Translations under genes and position numbers: made by a program
Source: Xenophilus sp. Marseille-Q4582
GTDB lineage: Bacteria; Pseudomonadota; Gammaproteobacteria; Burkholderiales; Burkholderiaceae_C
Length of the DNA stretch: 64,000 nt
NCBI RefSeq assembly: GCF_916700565.1
Contig: NZ_CAKAKO010000003.1
Coordinates: 372,001 to 436,000 of the forward strand
Direction: 5' to 3'
Shown: positions 25,658-38,610 of the stretch, one piece after another
How the letters are laid out: every line of letters begins with the position of its first letter
Position numbering within the stretch: the stretch's first letter is position 1
The notes under the pieces: model-generated
Databases searched by the model: none
What the model was told of the DNA's origin: nothing
The model's input: the letters and a program-made list of their open reading frames with translations, nothing else

Positions 25658-26239
25658 TCAGGCCACGCTTGTGGGCCGGCCGGGGTGACAGGACGTGTCC
25701 GTGGGCGGGGCCAATGCGTAGCGTTGCAGCACCTCGTGCTGCGCGGGCTCCCAGGGCCGCATCCAGGAGCGCACCAGCAGAAACTCGCGCACGGGCCAGC
25801 GCAGAGGCTCCAGCGGCGCGGCGCCGGCCCGCGGCACCTTCCACGCCAGGGTGACATGCGGCGACCAGCTGCGGGCCACGCGCTGGCCCCGCAGGCAGCG
25901 GCACAGGCCGGCGTGCAGATTCGCCAGCCCGGTATCGGCGCGCGGCCGGGCCACGGCGACCTCGTTGCCGGACCACACGCCCGACCAGGCCAGTTCCAGG
26001 TCGAAGGCCTGCGCGCCAAGGCTGGACAGCGCGCGCGCCACCTCCGCGAGCGCTTCGTCGTCCAGCGGCCCCAACGCCTGCAAGGTCAGGTGCAGGCGAT
26101 GCGGCTGGGGCAGGTGGCAGCCGCGCGGCCACCACCAGCGGTCGCGGTGCGCAGCCAGCGCCCGGGCCAGTTCCTCCGGCGGGCGCAGCCACACGTAGGC
26201 TTGCGGAAAGGATTCGTACACGGGCAGGTCCCGGGGCAT
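25658..26239 (-). CDS. 2'-5' RNA ligase-like 2H phosphoesterase
   Basis: The 193-residue protein has the two H-x-T/S-x motifs of the 2H superfamily: RLHLTLQALG near residue 48 and SPHVTLAWKVP near 126. Family members ligate or cleave 2'-5' and 2',3'-cyclic phosphodiesters in RNA; the substrate here is unknown. It starts 36 bp after the dnaE2 stop and precedes the ExK nuclease gene, so it sits within the SOS mutasome operon. The last 15 residues are poorly conserved. Confidence 0.85.
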   Translation of the reverse strand: MPRDLPVYESFPQAYVWLRPPEELARALAAHRDRWWWPRGCHLPQPHRLHLTLQALGPLDDEALAEVARALSSLGAQAFDLELAWSGVWSGNEVAVARPRADTGLANLHAGLCRCLRGQRVARSWSPHVTLAWKVPRAGAAPLEPLRWPVREFLLVRSWMRPWEPAQHEVLQRYALAPPTDTSCHPGRPTSVA

Positions 26240-26275
26240 GGTGCTGTCTCTGTTCTGTTGTTCTGTATTTGCCGG

Positions 26276-29771
<3,496 letters not shown>

Positions 29772-29779
<8 letters not shown>

Positions 29780-31286
29780 AGAGCCCCTGCAGGAACCAGC
29801 GCGCCTCCTGGCCGGTGCTGCGCAGCGTCCTGCGCTCGCAGTAGATCCACACCAGGCCGGCCTGCGGGCTGCGGGCGATGTAGTAATCGCGCGCCACGGC
29901 GGCGCCCTGCGGCCCGTCTGCCACATCGGCCGCATCTGCCCCGGCGGCCCCATCGCCGGCCTCGCCCTCTTCCCACCAGCCGTCGCCTTCCAGGCGCTGC
30001 GGGCCGACCAGCTTTTCCAGCGGGCCGTGGTAGTGCGGGCGGCCTTCGTGCACGTTCAGTGGCAACGGCGCGGGCAGCAGCCAGGTGGGCAGCAATGCGC
30101 TGACGGACGTGGCGACCGCCCGCCCGCCCGCGGCCGCAGGCGCCTGGCGCACGGCCGGCACCCAGGCCTGCATGCGCTCGGGCCGGTGGTCGGCCTGCGG
30201 CACGGGCACCTGCACGCCCTGCGGGCCGAACCGGGCGCTGAGCTTTTCCACCAGCTGGTGCAGCGGCTCGCCGGGCGCAGAATCCCACGCGTCCTGCGCC
30301 GCGCCGCCCGGGGCCAGGGCGCGGCGCGGCGGCAGCAGGCTGCGCGCGCTGGCGCTCCAGGGCGCCGTCTCGACGGAGCGCAGCCGCAGCCAGCCCGTGG
30401 GCGCGAGCAGCGTCACCTGCGCCAGGCGCTCGGCCAGCAGGCGGCGCAGGTGGGCCATCTCCTGCACGGGCTCGGCGGTGCGCACCCGCAGGCGCTGTGA
30501 ACGCGGCAGCTCCACGCCCTGCAGGCGCTTGAGGTCCAGCGTCCATTCCAGCTCCAGCGCCAGCACGCCGCACTGGCGCGCCTGCAGCCACAGGCGCAGC
30601 GCGCCCAGCAGGCGCTGGGCCGACCACAGCAGTTCGGGCCCGGTGGTGGCCAGCGCGGGCAGCTCGGCCCGCTGGTCGAAGGCCTCGGGCGCCGTGAGCC
30701 AGGCCAGGCGCTCGGGCCGCAGGCCCCAGGCCACGTCGAGCGCCTCGCGCAGTTCGGCGCCGAAGCGCCGCACCAGGCCGGCGCGCGGCAGCGCCGCCGC
30801 ATCGCCCCAGGTGCGGCAGCCCAGGCGGGCCAGCATCTTCAGGTGCGGCTGCGCGGCGCTCAGCGTCCACAGCGGCAGGGCCTCGGGCAGGCGCTCGGGC
30901 GGCGGCTTCCCGTGCAGGTACAGGCGCAGCCGCGCCAGCGCGACCAGGCTGCTGGCGCCCTGGGCCTGGCGCGGGCGCAGGCCTTCGGGGGCGGTGGCGG
31001 CCATCTGCCGCATCAGCGCCTGGCGGCCGCCCCACAGGCGCTCGCAGGCCGACACCTCCAGCATCAGGGCTTCGTCGCACCAGGCCACATGCGGCGTGAA
31101 CTGCAGGGCCCACCAGCCCAGGGACTCGGCGTCGGGCCATGGCTGGGGTGACCGCGCGCCGGCCGATGGGACCTGGGGCGATGCAGCGTCCGGCAGCCCG
31201 GCCTCGCGGCGGGGCGCGAGGGGCGCATCCCCCCCGGCCGCGGGCGCGGCCTCAGATGGGGACCAATGCAGGGCGATCCAGTGCAT
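29772..31286 (-). CDS. imuB: Y-family polymerase-like mutasome protein ImuB
   Basis: ATG 31286 gives MHWIALHWSPSEAAP and 504 residues. It shows the degenerate Y-family palm and finger organisation typical of ImuB (LQFTPHVAWCDEALMLEVSA, then LARLGCRTWGDAAALPRAGL as a helix-hairpin-helix), without the full catalytic acidic set. ImuB bridges DnaE2 and ImuA and contacts the beta clamp. The C-terminal part ends VWIYCERRTLRSTGQEARWF. It overlaps imuA by 35 bp and dnaE2 by 8 bp, showing tight translational coupling. Confidence 0.92.
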
Positions 31287-32121
31287 GGGGTCTCGTCGGT
31301 TCCGGCGCCGCGCTTCGGGACGCCGCGCGGCGTGGCGGCCAGGGCAGCACGCGCGCCCCGGCAGGCGGCGGGGCCGTCGCGGCCTCGCTCGCCACCTTCG
31401 TGCGCCGGCGCGCCTGCGCCGCGGCCAGCAGGGCTTCGAGGGCCGCGCCCTGCGCCGGCACCTGCACGGGCTGCGAAGCCGGCGGCCCGCGCCGCTTGAG
31501 CAGGTGCAGCGACAGCAGGGCCGGCCCTTCGTGCGGGCCGGGCGCCTGCAGCTCCAGCCCCAGCCGCAGCCGGGCGGGCGAAGCCTGCTGCGCCTGCGTG
31601 GCCGGCCGCAGGATGAACAGCAGGCCGCCCTGCTTCGCCGCCGCCAGCTGCAGGCGGCGCAGGTCGGGCGCGCGCGCCTGCGGCAGCCAGGCCAGCACGG
31701 CGCCCACGTCGGCGCAGCGCAGCGCCTGTTCGCTGGCCCACAGGCGCTCGGCGGGCTTGTCGGGCTGCACGCACAGCAGGGCCTGCGAAGGCAGTCCGCC
31801 GGCCGCCAGGGCAGGCCCGAAAGGCGGCAGCGGCGGTGCCACCAGCACCACCCGCGTGCCGGGCCGCAGCGCCACGGTGCGCGCCAGTGCCGGCAGCAGC
31901 AGGGGCCACAGGGGCGGGGGAGGATCGGGCTGCAGCAGTTCGGTGAGGGCACCCTGCGGCCAGCCGCCGCCGGGCAGCTCGGCATCGAGCGCCGGGTGGC
32001 CGGTGGGGCAGACCGCCTCGCCGCCCGCGTCCAGTTCGTCCGCGCGCCAGACGCCCCGCTCCCGCAGGGCAGAAAGGTCGTCGTGCCCGGCCAGCGGGCC
32101 GGAAAAGGCGTGGGACAACAT
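31252..32121 (-). CDS. imuA: Translesion synthesis protein ImuA
   Basis: The 289-residue protein is a RecA-fold relative without a clear Walker A. Landmarks are GHPALDAELPGGGWPQGALT, ELLQPDPPPPLWPLLLPALA, and VVLVAPPLPPFGPALAAGG. ImuA binds ImuB and RecA in the mutasome. It is first in the operon and lies 17 bp downstream of a near-perfect LexA box, so damage induction is expected. The C-terminal 60 residues are low complexity. Confidence 0.92.
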   Translation of the reverse strand: MLSHAFSGPLAGHDDLSALRERGVWRADELDAGGEAVCPTGHPALDAELPGGGWPQGALTELLQPDPPPPLWPLLLPALARTVALRPGTRVVLVAPPLPPFGPALAAGGLPSQALLCVQPDKPAERLWASEQALRCADVGAVLAWLPQARAPDLRRLQLAAAKQGGLLFILRPATQAQQASPARLRLGLELQAPGPHEGPALLSLHLLKRRGPPASQPVQVPAQGAALEALLAAAQARRRTKVASEAATAPPPAGARVLPWPPRRAASRSAAPEPTRPHALDRPALVPI

Positions 32122-32135
32122 GGGACACCAAGGAT

Positions 32136-32155
32136 AACTGTTTATTTATACAGTC
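32136..32155 (-). promoter_or_regulatory. LexA (SOS) box of the imuA operon
   Basis: AACTGTTTATTTATACAGTC contains CTGT-N8-ACAG with an A/T-only centre, the classic LexA operator of beta- and gammaproteobacteria. It sits immediately upstream of imuA and about 300 bp from the divergent RND operon. Confidence 0.9.
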
Positions 32156-32452
32156 TTTTGATCCTGAAGTCCTTCGCGCCGCACAAGGTCATCGGACAAC
32201 TTTGCTTGCCGTTCACACAATCGATTTACGCTTCGCCCTTGCTTTTCGGGTGCGCGGCCCGTTCGCGGGCGAAAGACGCCAGCGGCACGGCCCCCAACGC
32301 GATGTTCGAAGGGCGAAAACTTCGAGAACTTTGGCGCTCATGGGCACTCTTTTTGCCTTTGCGTGCACCCACCTGCCCGGGCTGCTGCGGCGGGATTGCG
32401 AACAGACCCCGGCCGGGCGTCCCCTGACGCCCTCGCCTTCCAAGGACGACCT
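32156..32452. other. Divergent intergenic region between imuA and RND operon
   Basis: About 300 bp carrying the promoters of both operons. The left end is A/T-rich (LexA box side). No regulator gene or convincing additional operator was seen; the RND promoter could not be placed. Confidence 0.4.
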
Positions 32453-33685
32453 TTGACAGTGACTCGATATCCGGCCCTGGCGGCCCTGTTCTGTGCCCTG
32501 GGCCTGCTGGGCGCCTGCCGCGAAGCCCCCCCGCCCGCCGCCGCGCCCCCGGTGCCCGAAGTGGTGGTGCGCACGCTGCAGGTGCAGACCGTGCCGCTGC
32601 GCACCGAACTGCCGGGCCGCACGGCGCCTTTCATGACCGCCGAGGTGCGCCCGCAGGTGGGCGGCATCATCCGCAGCCAGCCCTTCACCGAAGGCACGCA
32701 GGTCAAGGCCGGGCAGGTGCTGTACGAGATCGACCCCGCCCCCTTCCAGGCCGCGCTGGCGCAGCAGGAAGGCGCGCTGGCCAATGCGCAGGCCACGGTC
32801 AATTCCACGCGCGCGCTGGCCGAGCGCTACAAGGCACTGCTGGCGCACAACGGCGTGAGCAAGCAGGAATACGACAACGCCCAGGCGGCCTACGGCCAGG
32901 CCCAGGCCCAGGTGCGGGTGCAGTCCGCCCTGCTGGAGACGGCGCGCATCAACCTGCGCTACACGCGCGTGACGGCGCCCATCGCCGGCCACACCAGCCG
33001 CAGCGCCGTGACACCGGGCGCGCTGGTCAGCGCCGGCCAGGCCACGCCGCTGCTGACCATCTCGCAGCTGGACCCGATCTATGTCGACATCTCGCAATCC
33101 AGCACCGAGATCCTGCGGCTGCGCCAGGCGCTGGCGGCCGGCAAGCTCAGCCGCGACGCCCAGGGCCAGCGCGTGACGCTGACGCTGGAGGACGGCAGCA
33201 CCTACCCGCACGAAGGCCGCATCCAGCTGACCGAGGTGACGGTGGACCCGAGCAGCGCCTCGGTCACGCTGCGCGCCAGGTTCCCCAACCCCGACGGCCT
33301 GCTGCTGCCGGGCATGTACGTGCGCACCGTGGTCACCGAAGGCAGCACGCCCGACGGCATCCTGGTGCCGCAGGCCACCGTTTCGCGCGACCGCCGCGGC
33401 AACCCGCAGGCGCGCGTGGTGACGCCCGAGAACAAGCTGGAGCTGCGCCCCGTGACCGTGGCCCGTTCGGTGGGCAACCAATGGCTGGTGAGCGACGGGC
33501 TGCGGGCCGGCGACAAGCTGGTGGTGGCCGGCGGCCAGAACGTGCAGCCCGGCAACACCGTGAAGCCGGTGGACGAGCCCCCGGCTTCCGCCACGCCGCC
33601 GCAGAACGGCACGCCTGTGGCCCCCGCCGCCGCGCCAGCCGCTGGCGGCCAGAGCCCCGCCACCGCTGCGCCCGCCAAGCCCTGA
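32453..33685 (+). CDS. RND efflux periplasmic adaptor (membrane fusion lipoprotein)
   Basis: The TTG start at 32453 has AAGGA six bases upstream; GTG 32459 is possible. The 410-residue protein starts with a lipoprotein signal ending LGLLGAC, so it should be acylated in the inner membrane. The adaptor core shows GTQVKAGQVLYEIDPAPFQA (lipoyl part), a coiled-coil hairpin around AERYKALLAHNGVSKQEYDN, and the beta-barrel INLRYTRVTAPIAGHTSRSA. It is the AcrA/MexA type. A Pro/Ala-rich tail ends the protein. It lies 10 bp before the RND pump gene. Confidence 0.93.
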   Translation: MTVTRYPALAALFCALGLLGACREAPPPAAAPPVPEVVVRTLQVQTVPLRTELPGRTAPFMTAEVRPQVGGIIRSQPFTEGTQVKAGQVLYEIDPAPFQAALAQQEGALANAQATVNSTRALAERYKALLAHNGVSKQEYDNAQAAYGQAQAQVRVQSALLETARINLRYTRVTAPIAGHTSRSAVTPGALVSAGQATPLLTISQLDPIYVDISQSSTEILRLRQALAAGKLSRDAQGQRVTLTLEDGSTYPHEGRIQLTEVTVDPSSASVTLRARFPNPDGLLLPGMYVRTVVTEGSTPDGILVPQATVSRDRRGNPQARVVTPENKLELRPVTVARSVGNQWLVSDGLRAGDKLVVAGGQNVQPGNTVKPVDEPPASATPPQNGTPVAPAAAPAAGGQSPATAAPAKP

Positions 33686-33695
33686 CCGCCCGCCG

Positions 33696-36600
33696 ATGAT
33701 TTCCCGCTACTTCATCGACCGGCCCATCTTCGCCTGGGTCATCGCCATCACGATCATGCTGGCCGGCGCGCTGGCCATCCACCTGCTGCCGCTCACGCGC
33801 TACCCGACGGTGGCGCCGCCCTCGGTGAGCATCTTCTCGTACTACCCGGGCGCCAACGCGCAGACGCTGGAGAACAGCGTCACGCAGATCATCGAGCAGC
33901 AGCTCACCGGCCTGGACGGCTACCTCTACATGACGGCGCGCAGCGATTCGTCGGGCCGCGTGCAGATCCTGGTGAGCTTCCAGCCCGGCACCAACCCCGA
34001 CACCGCGCAGGTGCAGGTGCAAAACCGCGTGCAGCAGGCCATGTCGCGCCTGCCGCAGCAAGTGCAGGACCAGGGCGTGACGGTGCGCAAGGCCGGCGTG
34101 GCCACCGACCTGTTCGTCACGCTCTACGACAAGAGCGGGCGCATGCAGCCCGGCGACGTGGCGGACTTCCTGGTCAGCGACCTGCAGGACCCGATCAGCC
34201 GCGTGACCGGCGTGGGCGAGGTGCAGGTCATCGGCGGCCAGTACGCCATGCGCATCTGGCTCGACCCGTTCAAGCTGCGCAGCTACGCCCTCACGCCCAG
34301 CGACGTGCAGGCGGCCATCCAGTCGCAGAACGTGCAGCTGGCCGCCGGCCAGATCGGCGACCAGCCCGCGCCGCCGGGCCAGCAGCTCAATGCGGTGGTC
34401 AACGCGCAGTCGCGCTACCGCACGGCCGACGAGTTCAAGGCCATCCTGCTGCGCAGCAACCCCGACGGCTCCCTCGTGCAGCTCAAGGACGTGGCCCGCG
34501 TGGAACTGGGCTCGGCCAACTACACCTTCAGCGGCAACTTCAACGGCTTCCCGGCCTCGGGCATCGCGGTGCGCCTGGCGCCCGACGCCAACGCACTCGA
34601 ATCCATCGCCGCCGTGAAGGCGACGGTGGAACAGCTGCGCCCCAGCTTCCCGCCCGGCGTGGACGTGTTCTATCCGGTGGACAGCACGCCCTTCGTCGAG
34701 CAGGCCATCGGCGACGTGATCAAGACGCTGCTCGAAGCCATCGTGCTGGTGGTGCTGGTGATGTTCCTGTTCCTGCAGAACTGGCGCGCCACGCTCATCC
34801 CCGCCATCGCGGTGCCGGTGGTGCTGCTGGGCACCTTCGGCGTGCTGGCGGTGTTCGGCTACTCGATCAACATGCTCACCATGTTCGGCATGGTGCTGGC
34901 CATCGGCCTGCTGGTGGACGACGCCATCGTGGTGGTGGAGAACGTCGAGCGCATCATGGAGGAGGAACACCTCTCGCCCAAGGAGGCGACGCGCAAGTCC
35001 ATGGGCGAGATCACGGGCGCGCTGATCGGCATCGGCGTGGTGCTGTCGGCCGTGTTCCTGCCCATGGCCTTCTTCGGCGGCGCCACCGGCATCATCTACC
35101 GCCAGTTCTCCATCACGGTGGTCTCGGCCATGGTGCTGTCGGTGCTGGTGGCGCTGATCCTCACGCCCGCGCTGTGCGCCACGCTGCTCAAGCAGCACGT
35201 GCCGGGCCACGAGAAGAAGACCACGGGCTTTTTCGGCTGGTTCAACCGCTTCTTCGACCGCCAGGTGGAACGCTACGACGGCAGCCTGCGCCGGCGCCTG
35301 CCGCGGCGCGGCCTGTTCATGGCCATCTACGTGCTCATCTGCGCCGGCATGGTGCTGATGTTCATGAAGACGCCCACCGGCTTCCTGCCCGACGAGGACC
35401 AGGGCTCCATCATCGTCAGCTACAGCCTGCCCGAAGGCGCGACGCTGGAGCAGACGCGCGGCGTGGCGCAGCGCATCAGCACCTACTTCCGCGAGCAGGA
35501 ATCGGCCAACGTCGACGGCGTGTTCACCTCGCCGGGCTTCAGCAATGCCGGCTCGGGCCAGAACCTGGGCCAGGCCTTCGTCAAGCTCAAGGACTGGGCC
35601 GACCGGCCCGGCCGCGAGAACAGCGTGTTCGCCATCCGCGAGCGCGCGCGCCAGGCGCTGGCCCAGGACCCGGTCGCGCGGCTGATCACGGTGATCGTGC
35701 CGCCGGCCGTCTCGGGCCTGGGCAACTCGGCCGGCTTCGACCTGCAGCTGCAGAACACCGGCAGCATGCCGCGCGACGAGTTCCTGGCCCTGCGCGACAA
35801 GCTGCTGGCCCGCGCGCGCGCCGACGAGAACCTGCGCCAGGTGCGCTTTTCGGGCCTGGAGGACCAGCCGCAGCTGCAAGTCGACATCGACCGCGCCAAG
35901 GCCGGCGCGCTGGGCATCCCGCAGGCGCAGGTCAACACCCTGCTCACCTCCACCGTGGGCAGCGTCTACCTGGGCGACTTCATCGACCGCGAGCGGGTGA
36001 AGAACGTCTACATGCAGGCCGACGCGCCCTATCGCATGAACCCCGAGGACATCGGCCTGTGGAGCCTGCGCACCGCCGACGGGTCGATGGCGCCCTTCTC
36101 GTCCATCGCCACCTCGCGCTGGTTCTACGGCCCCTCGGCGCTGTACCGCTACAACGGCACGCCCTCCTTCAACATCCAGGGCGAGGCGGCGCCGGGCTTC
36201 AGCTCCGGCGAGGCGCTGCAGCGCATGGAGCAGTACGTGGCCGAGCTGCCTGGCGGCGTGCGCGGCGCGTGGACGGGCCTGTCCTACCAGGAAAAGCTGG
36301 CCTCGGGCCAGGCGCTGGCGCTGTACCTCGTCTCGCTGCTGGTCGTGTTCCTGGCGCTGGCCGCGCTGTACGAAAGCTGGACCATTCCCATCTCGGTGCT
36401 GCTGGTGGTGCCGCTGGGCATCGTGGGCGCGCTGGTCGCGGCCAACCTGCGCGGGCTGAACAACGACATCTTCTTCCAGGTGGGCCTGCTCACCACCATG
36501 GGCCTGGCGGCGAAGAACGCGATCCTGATCGTGGAATTCGCGGCCGACGGCGAACGCCGCGGCCTCGCGCTGTGGGAGGCCACGCTGCAGGCCGCGCGGC

Positions 36601-36839
36601 TGCGCCTGCGCCCGATCCTGATGACCTCGCTGGCCTTCGGCGCGGGCGTGATCCCACTGACCATCGCGTCGGGCGCCGGCTCGGGCAGCCAGCACGCGAT
36701 CGGCACCGGCGTGATTGGCGGCGTGGTGACCGGCACGGTGCTGGCCATCTTCTTCGTGCCGCTGTTCTACCTGATCATCCGCTCGCTGTTCGGGCGCCAC
36801 AAGGACGACACCGCGCCCGAGCCGGCGTCGGCGCACTGA
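33696..36839 (+). CDS. RND multidrug efflux transporter (HAE1 family, AcrB/MexB type)
   Basis: This 1,047-residue proton-driven pump begins ISRYFIDRPIFAWVIAITIM. Twelve transmembrane helices are expected, with two large periplasmic loops (NSVTQIIEQQLTGLDGYLYM in the first). The proton-relay Asp pair lies in GLLVDDAIVVVENVERIM. Drug substrates cannot be predicted. No outer-membrane factor gene follows: the operon ends at the terminator at 36874, so a distant TolC/OprM-like protein must be used. Confidence 0.95.
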   Translation: MISRYFIDRPIFAWVIAITIMLAGALAIHLLPLTRYPTVAPPSVSIFSYYPGANAQTLENSVTQIIEQQLTGLDGYLYMTARSDSSGRVQILVSFQPGTNPDTAQVQVQNRVQQAMSRLPQQVQDQGVTVRKAGVATDLFVTLYDKSGRMQPGDVADFLVSDLQDPISRVTGVGEVQVIGGQYAMRIWLDPFKLRSYALTPSDVQAAIQSQNVQLAAGQIGDQPAPPGQQLNAVVNAQSRYRTADEFKAILLRSNPDGSLVQLKDVARVELGSANYTFSGNFNGFPASGIAVRLAPDANALESIAAVKATVEQLRPSFPPGVDVFYPVDSTPFVEQAIGDVIKTLLEAIVLVVLVMFLFLQNWRATLIPAIAVPVVLLGTFGVLAVFGYSINMLTMFGMVLAIGLLVDDAIVVVENVERIMEEEHLSPKEATRKSMGEITGALIGIGVVLSAVFLPMAFFGGATGIIYRQFSITVVSAMVLSVLVALILTPALCATLLKQHVPGHEKKTTGFFGWFNRFFDRQVERYDGSLRRRLPRRGLFMAIYVLICAGMVLMFMKTPTGFLPDEDQGSIIVSYSLPEGATLEQTRGVAQRISTYFREQESANVDGVFTSPGFSNAGSGQNLGQAFVKLKDWADRPGRENSVFAIRERARQALAQDPVARLITVIVPPAVSGLGNSAGFDLQLQNTGSMPRDEFLALRDKLLARARADENLRQVRFSGLEDQPQLQVDIDRAKAGALGIPQAQVNTLLTSTVGSVYLGDFIDRERVKNVYMQADAPYRMNPEDIGLWSLRTADGSMAPFSSIATSRWFYGPSALYRYNGTPSFNIQGEAAPGFSSGEALQRMEQYVAELPGGVRGAWTGLSYQEKLASGQALALYLVSLLVVFLALAALYESWTIPISVLLVVPLGIVGALVAANLRGLNNDIFFQVGLLTTMGLAAKNAILIVEFAADGERRGLALWEATLQAARLRLRPILMTSLAFGAGVIPLTIASGAGSGSQHAIGTGVIGGVVTGTVLAIFFVPLFYLIIRSLFGRHKDDTAPEPASAH

Positions 36840-36873
36840 GCGCGCCTGCCAGGCGGGCGCCACGAACGCAAGA

Positions 36874-36899
36874 GGCCGGGCATCACCCGGCCTTTTTTT
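36874..36899. terminator. Rho-independent terminator after the RND operon
   Basis: GGCCGGG-CATCA-CCCGGCC followed by seven T. It lies 35 bp beyond the RND stop and faces a convergent gene. Confidence 0.92.
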
Positions 36900-36932
36900 G
36901 CTTTCTGCGCGCGCTGGCTGCGCCGGCAGGCG

Positions 36933-38486
36933 CTACGCGTCGCAACGGGTCCCGGCGGGGGCCAGGTCCGCGATCTGCTGAAGGTCCTCCCGCGTGATCG
37001 TGCCGTCGCCGTCCATGTCAAACCGCGCGTCATAGCCCGCCTCGCCCTGGCGGGTGCCTGCGGCCTTCCTGGCCTCGCCGAGGTCACGGCACACGAGGGC
37101 CGCCGTGTCCTCGAACAAGGCACTGCTTTCACTGGCCAGCTCGACCACCTCGGCCGAGCTGGCGCCCGGGAACGTGGCGATCAGCCGATCCGTGCCCGCA
37201 GCCAGCGAGGGCGTGGGGACCGGACAGCTCGCGACACCCGCCTTGTCCGTCACGCCTGAGCAAAGCGCTTCACCACGCTCGGTGGCGAAGGTCACCGCCT
37301 GGCCCGCCACGGGCCCCCAGCCATTGTTCACACGGGCCGTGATGCGGTTGGGCGAGGGGCTGCCGGCCAGGAAGTGGGTGCTGCTCACGCGCCACACCGG
37401 CACCTGGGCGGACGGGTCCTTGCGCGCCAGCCAGGCTGCCGTGCACTCGCGTCCGATCGCCATCGCGCGCAGCAGCTTGTCGTTGCCGATGATGAACTGG
37501 CTGGGCGACTTCAGCCCCTCCTGCGGGATCCTGTAGATCAGCTCGCGCGAACCGTCCCAGTAGATGTGCGGGTTCGATGCCGTGTCGATCTTCAGGCTCT
37601 TGACCAGCTCGTAGGTGCGCTCCATGGACCGGAGGTAGCCCTGGATCAGGGGAATGTTCTCGGTCGACAGCGACGAGCCGCCCGAGACGAACAGCTTCAC
37701 GTCCTTGCCGCCATCCTTGGCCCGCACGACGAAGCCGGTCGCGCCGGCGGTGTGGCCCGGCGTGGCCAGGACGGTGATGGTCCGCCCGCCCACGATGATG
37801 TCATACGGTTCCTGGATCATCGAGTCCAGCGTCAGGGGCGCGTAGTCCTTGCCCGCCGCGTCCGCCGAGCCCAGGTAGATGGCCGCGCCGGTGGCGTTCT
37901 TGAGTTCCAGCGCGCCGCCATCGTGGTCGCGGTGACCGTGCGTGATCAACACGCCGTGCAACGGTGCGCCGGCTCCCCAGCCCAGTTCGGTGAGCGCGGG
38001 AAGGTTGTAGTCGCGCATCTCCTGCGCGCTGTTGCCGCCATCCACCATGACGAAACCGTTCTGGTCGCGCAGGATGTACTGGCCGACATACTCGGTGCCG
38101 ATGTACCAGACGTCGTCGAAAAGCTGCGTCAATGGCACGCGGATGCTGTTCTTCTGGCGTTCGGCCAGCACGATGGCATTGTTGTCGTCCGAGAGGTTGC
38201 AGTAGAACGCCCGCCACGGGTGCGCCATCAGGGGATCGCCGCCGGTGTTCAGACGGGAGGCCTCCATGTGAAGCTCGAATTGCGACTGGACCAGCGGTGG
38301 CGCCGAGGGCGGCGGCTCCTGCCCGCCGCCGTCGCCAGCGCCAGCGCCATTGCCCGGCACCTGCCAGGCCCAGCCCCAGTCGGAGCCGCCTCCCCCGCCC
38401 CCGCATGCCGCCAGCGTCAGGGCACCGCCGAGGGCCGCGGCCGCCGCCAGGACCAGGACCCGCCGACTCGTTGTTCTGCGCTTCAT
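36933..38486 (-). CDS. Metallo-beta-lactamase-fold lipoprotein with C-terminal EF-hand/dockerin-like repeat
   Basis: ATG 38486 has AAGGAG nearby; residues 1-30 are a lipoprotein signal ending ALTLAACGGG. The MBL domain (about 130-330) keeps the zinc motif ITHGHRDHDGG and a second metal region VLATPGHTAGATGFV. A middle domain resembles Ig/Big-type repeats (ITARVNNGWGPVAGQAVTF), and the end has a calcium-loop motif FDMDGDGTITREDLQQ as in dockerins. The protein is 517 residues. The substrate is unknown; a hydrolase of the outer envelope is inferred. It is last in a minus-strand run with a Bug protein and a dehydrogenase. Confidence 0.8.
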   Translation of the reverse strand: MKRRTTSRRVLVLAAAAALGGALTLAACGGGGGGSDWGWAWQVPGNGAGAGDGGGQEPPPSAPPLVQSQFELHMEASRLNTGGDPLMAHPWRAFYCNLSDDNNAIVLAERQKNSIRVPLTQLFDDVWYIGTEYVGQYILRDQNGFVMVDGGNSAQEMRDYNLPALTELGWGAGAPLHGVLITHGHRDHDGGALELKNATGAAIYLGSADAAGKDYAPLTLDSMIQEPYDIIVGGRTITVLATPGHTAGATGFVVRAKDGGKDVKLFVSGGSSLSTENIPLIQGYLRSMERTYELVKSLKIDTASNPHIYWDGSRELIYRIPQEGLKSPSQFIIGNDKLLRAMAIGRECTAAWLARKDPSAQVPVWRVSSTHFLAGSPSPNRITARVNNGWGPVAGQAVTFATERGEALCSGVTDKAGVASCPVPTPSLAAGTDRLIATFPGASSAEVVELASESSALFEDTAALVCRDLGEARKAAGTRQGEAGYDARFDMDGDGTITREDLQQIADLAPAGTRCDA

Positions 38487-38610
38487 CGTGTCTCCTTCTT
38501 GGTTGCAGATTCGGATCACGCACCCATGCCTGCCGCGGGCAGCACCGAGCCTGCACCGAAGCGCCAGGGACAGGAGCGTTCAGGGATGCGGCGGCCTGGC
38601 ACGCCGGGGC

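Noticed and set aside
33333..36863. An 1,176-codon minus-strand frame opposite the RND pump.
   Set aside because: His/Arg/Gln-rich nonsense with no domain; the plus strand is an intact HAE1 transporter.
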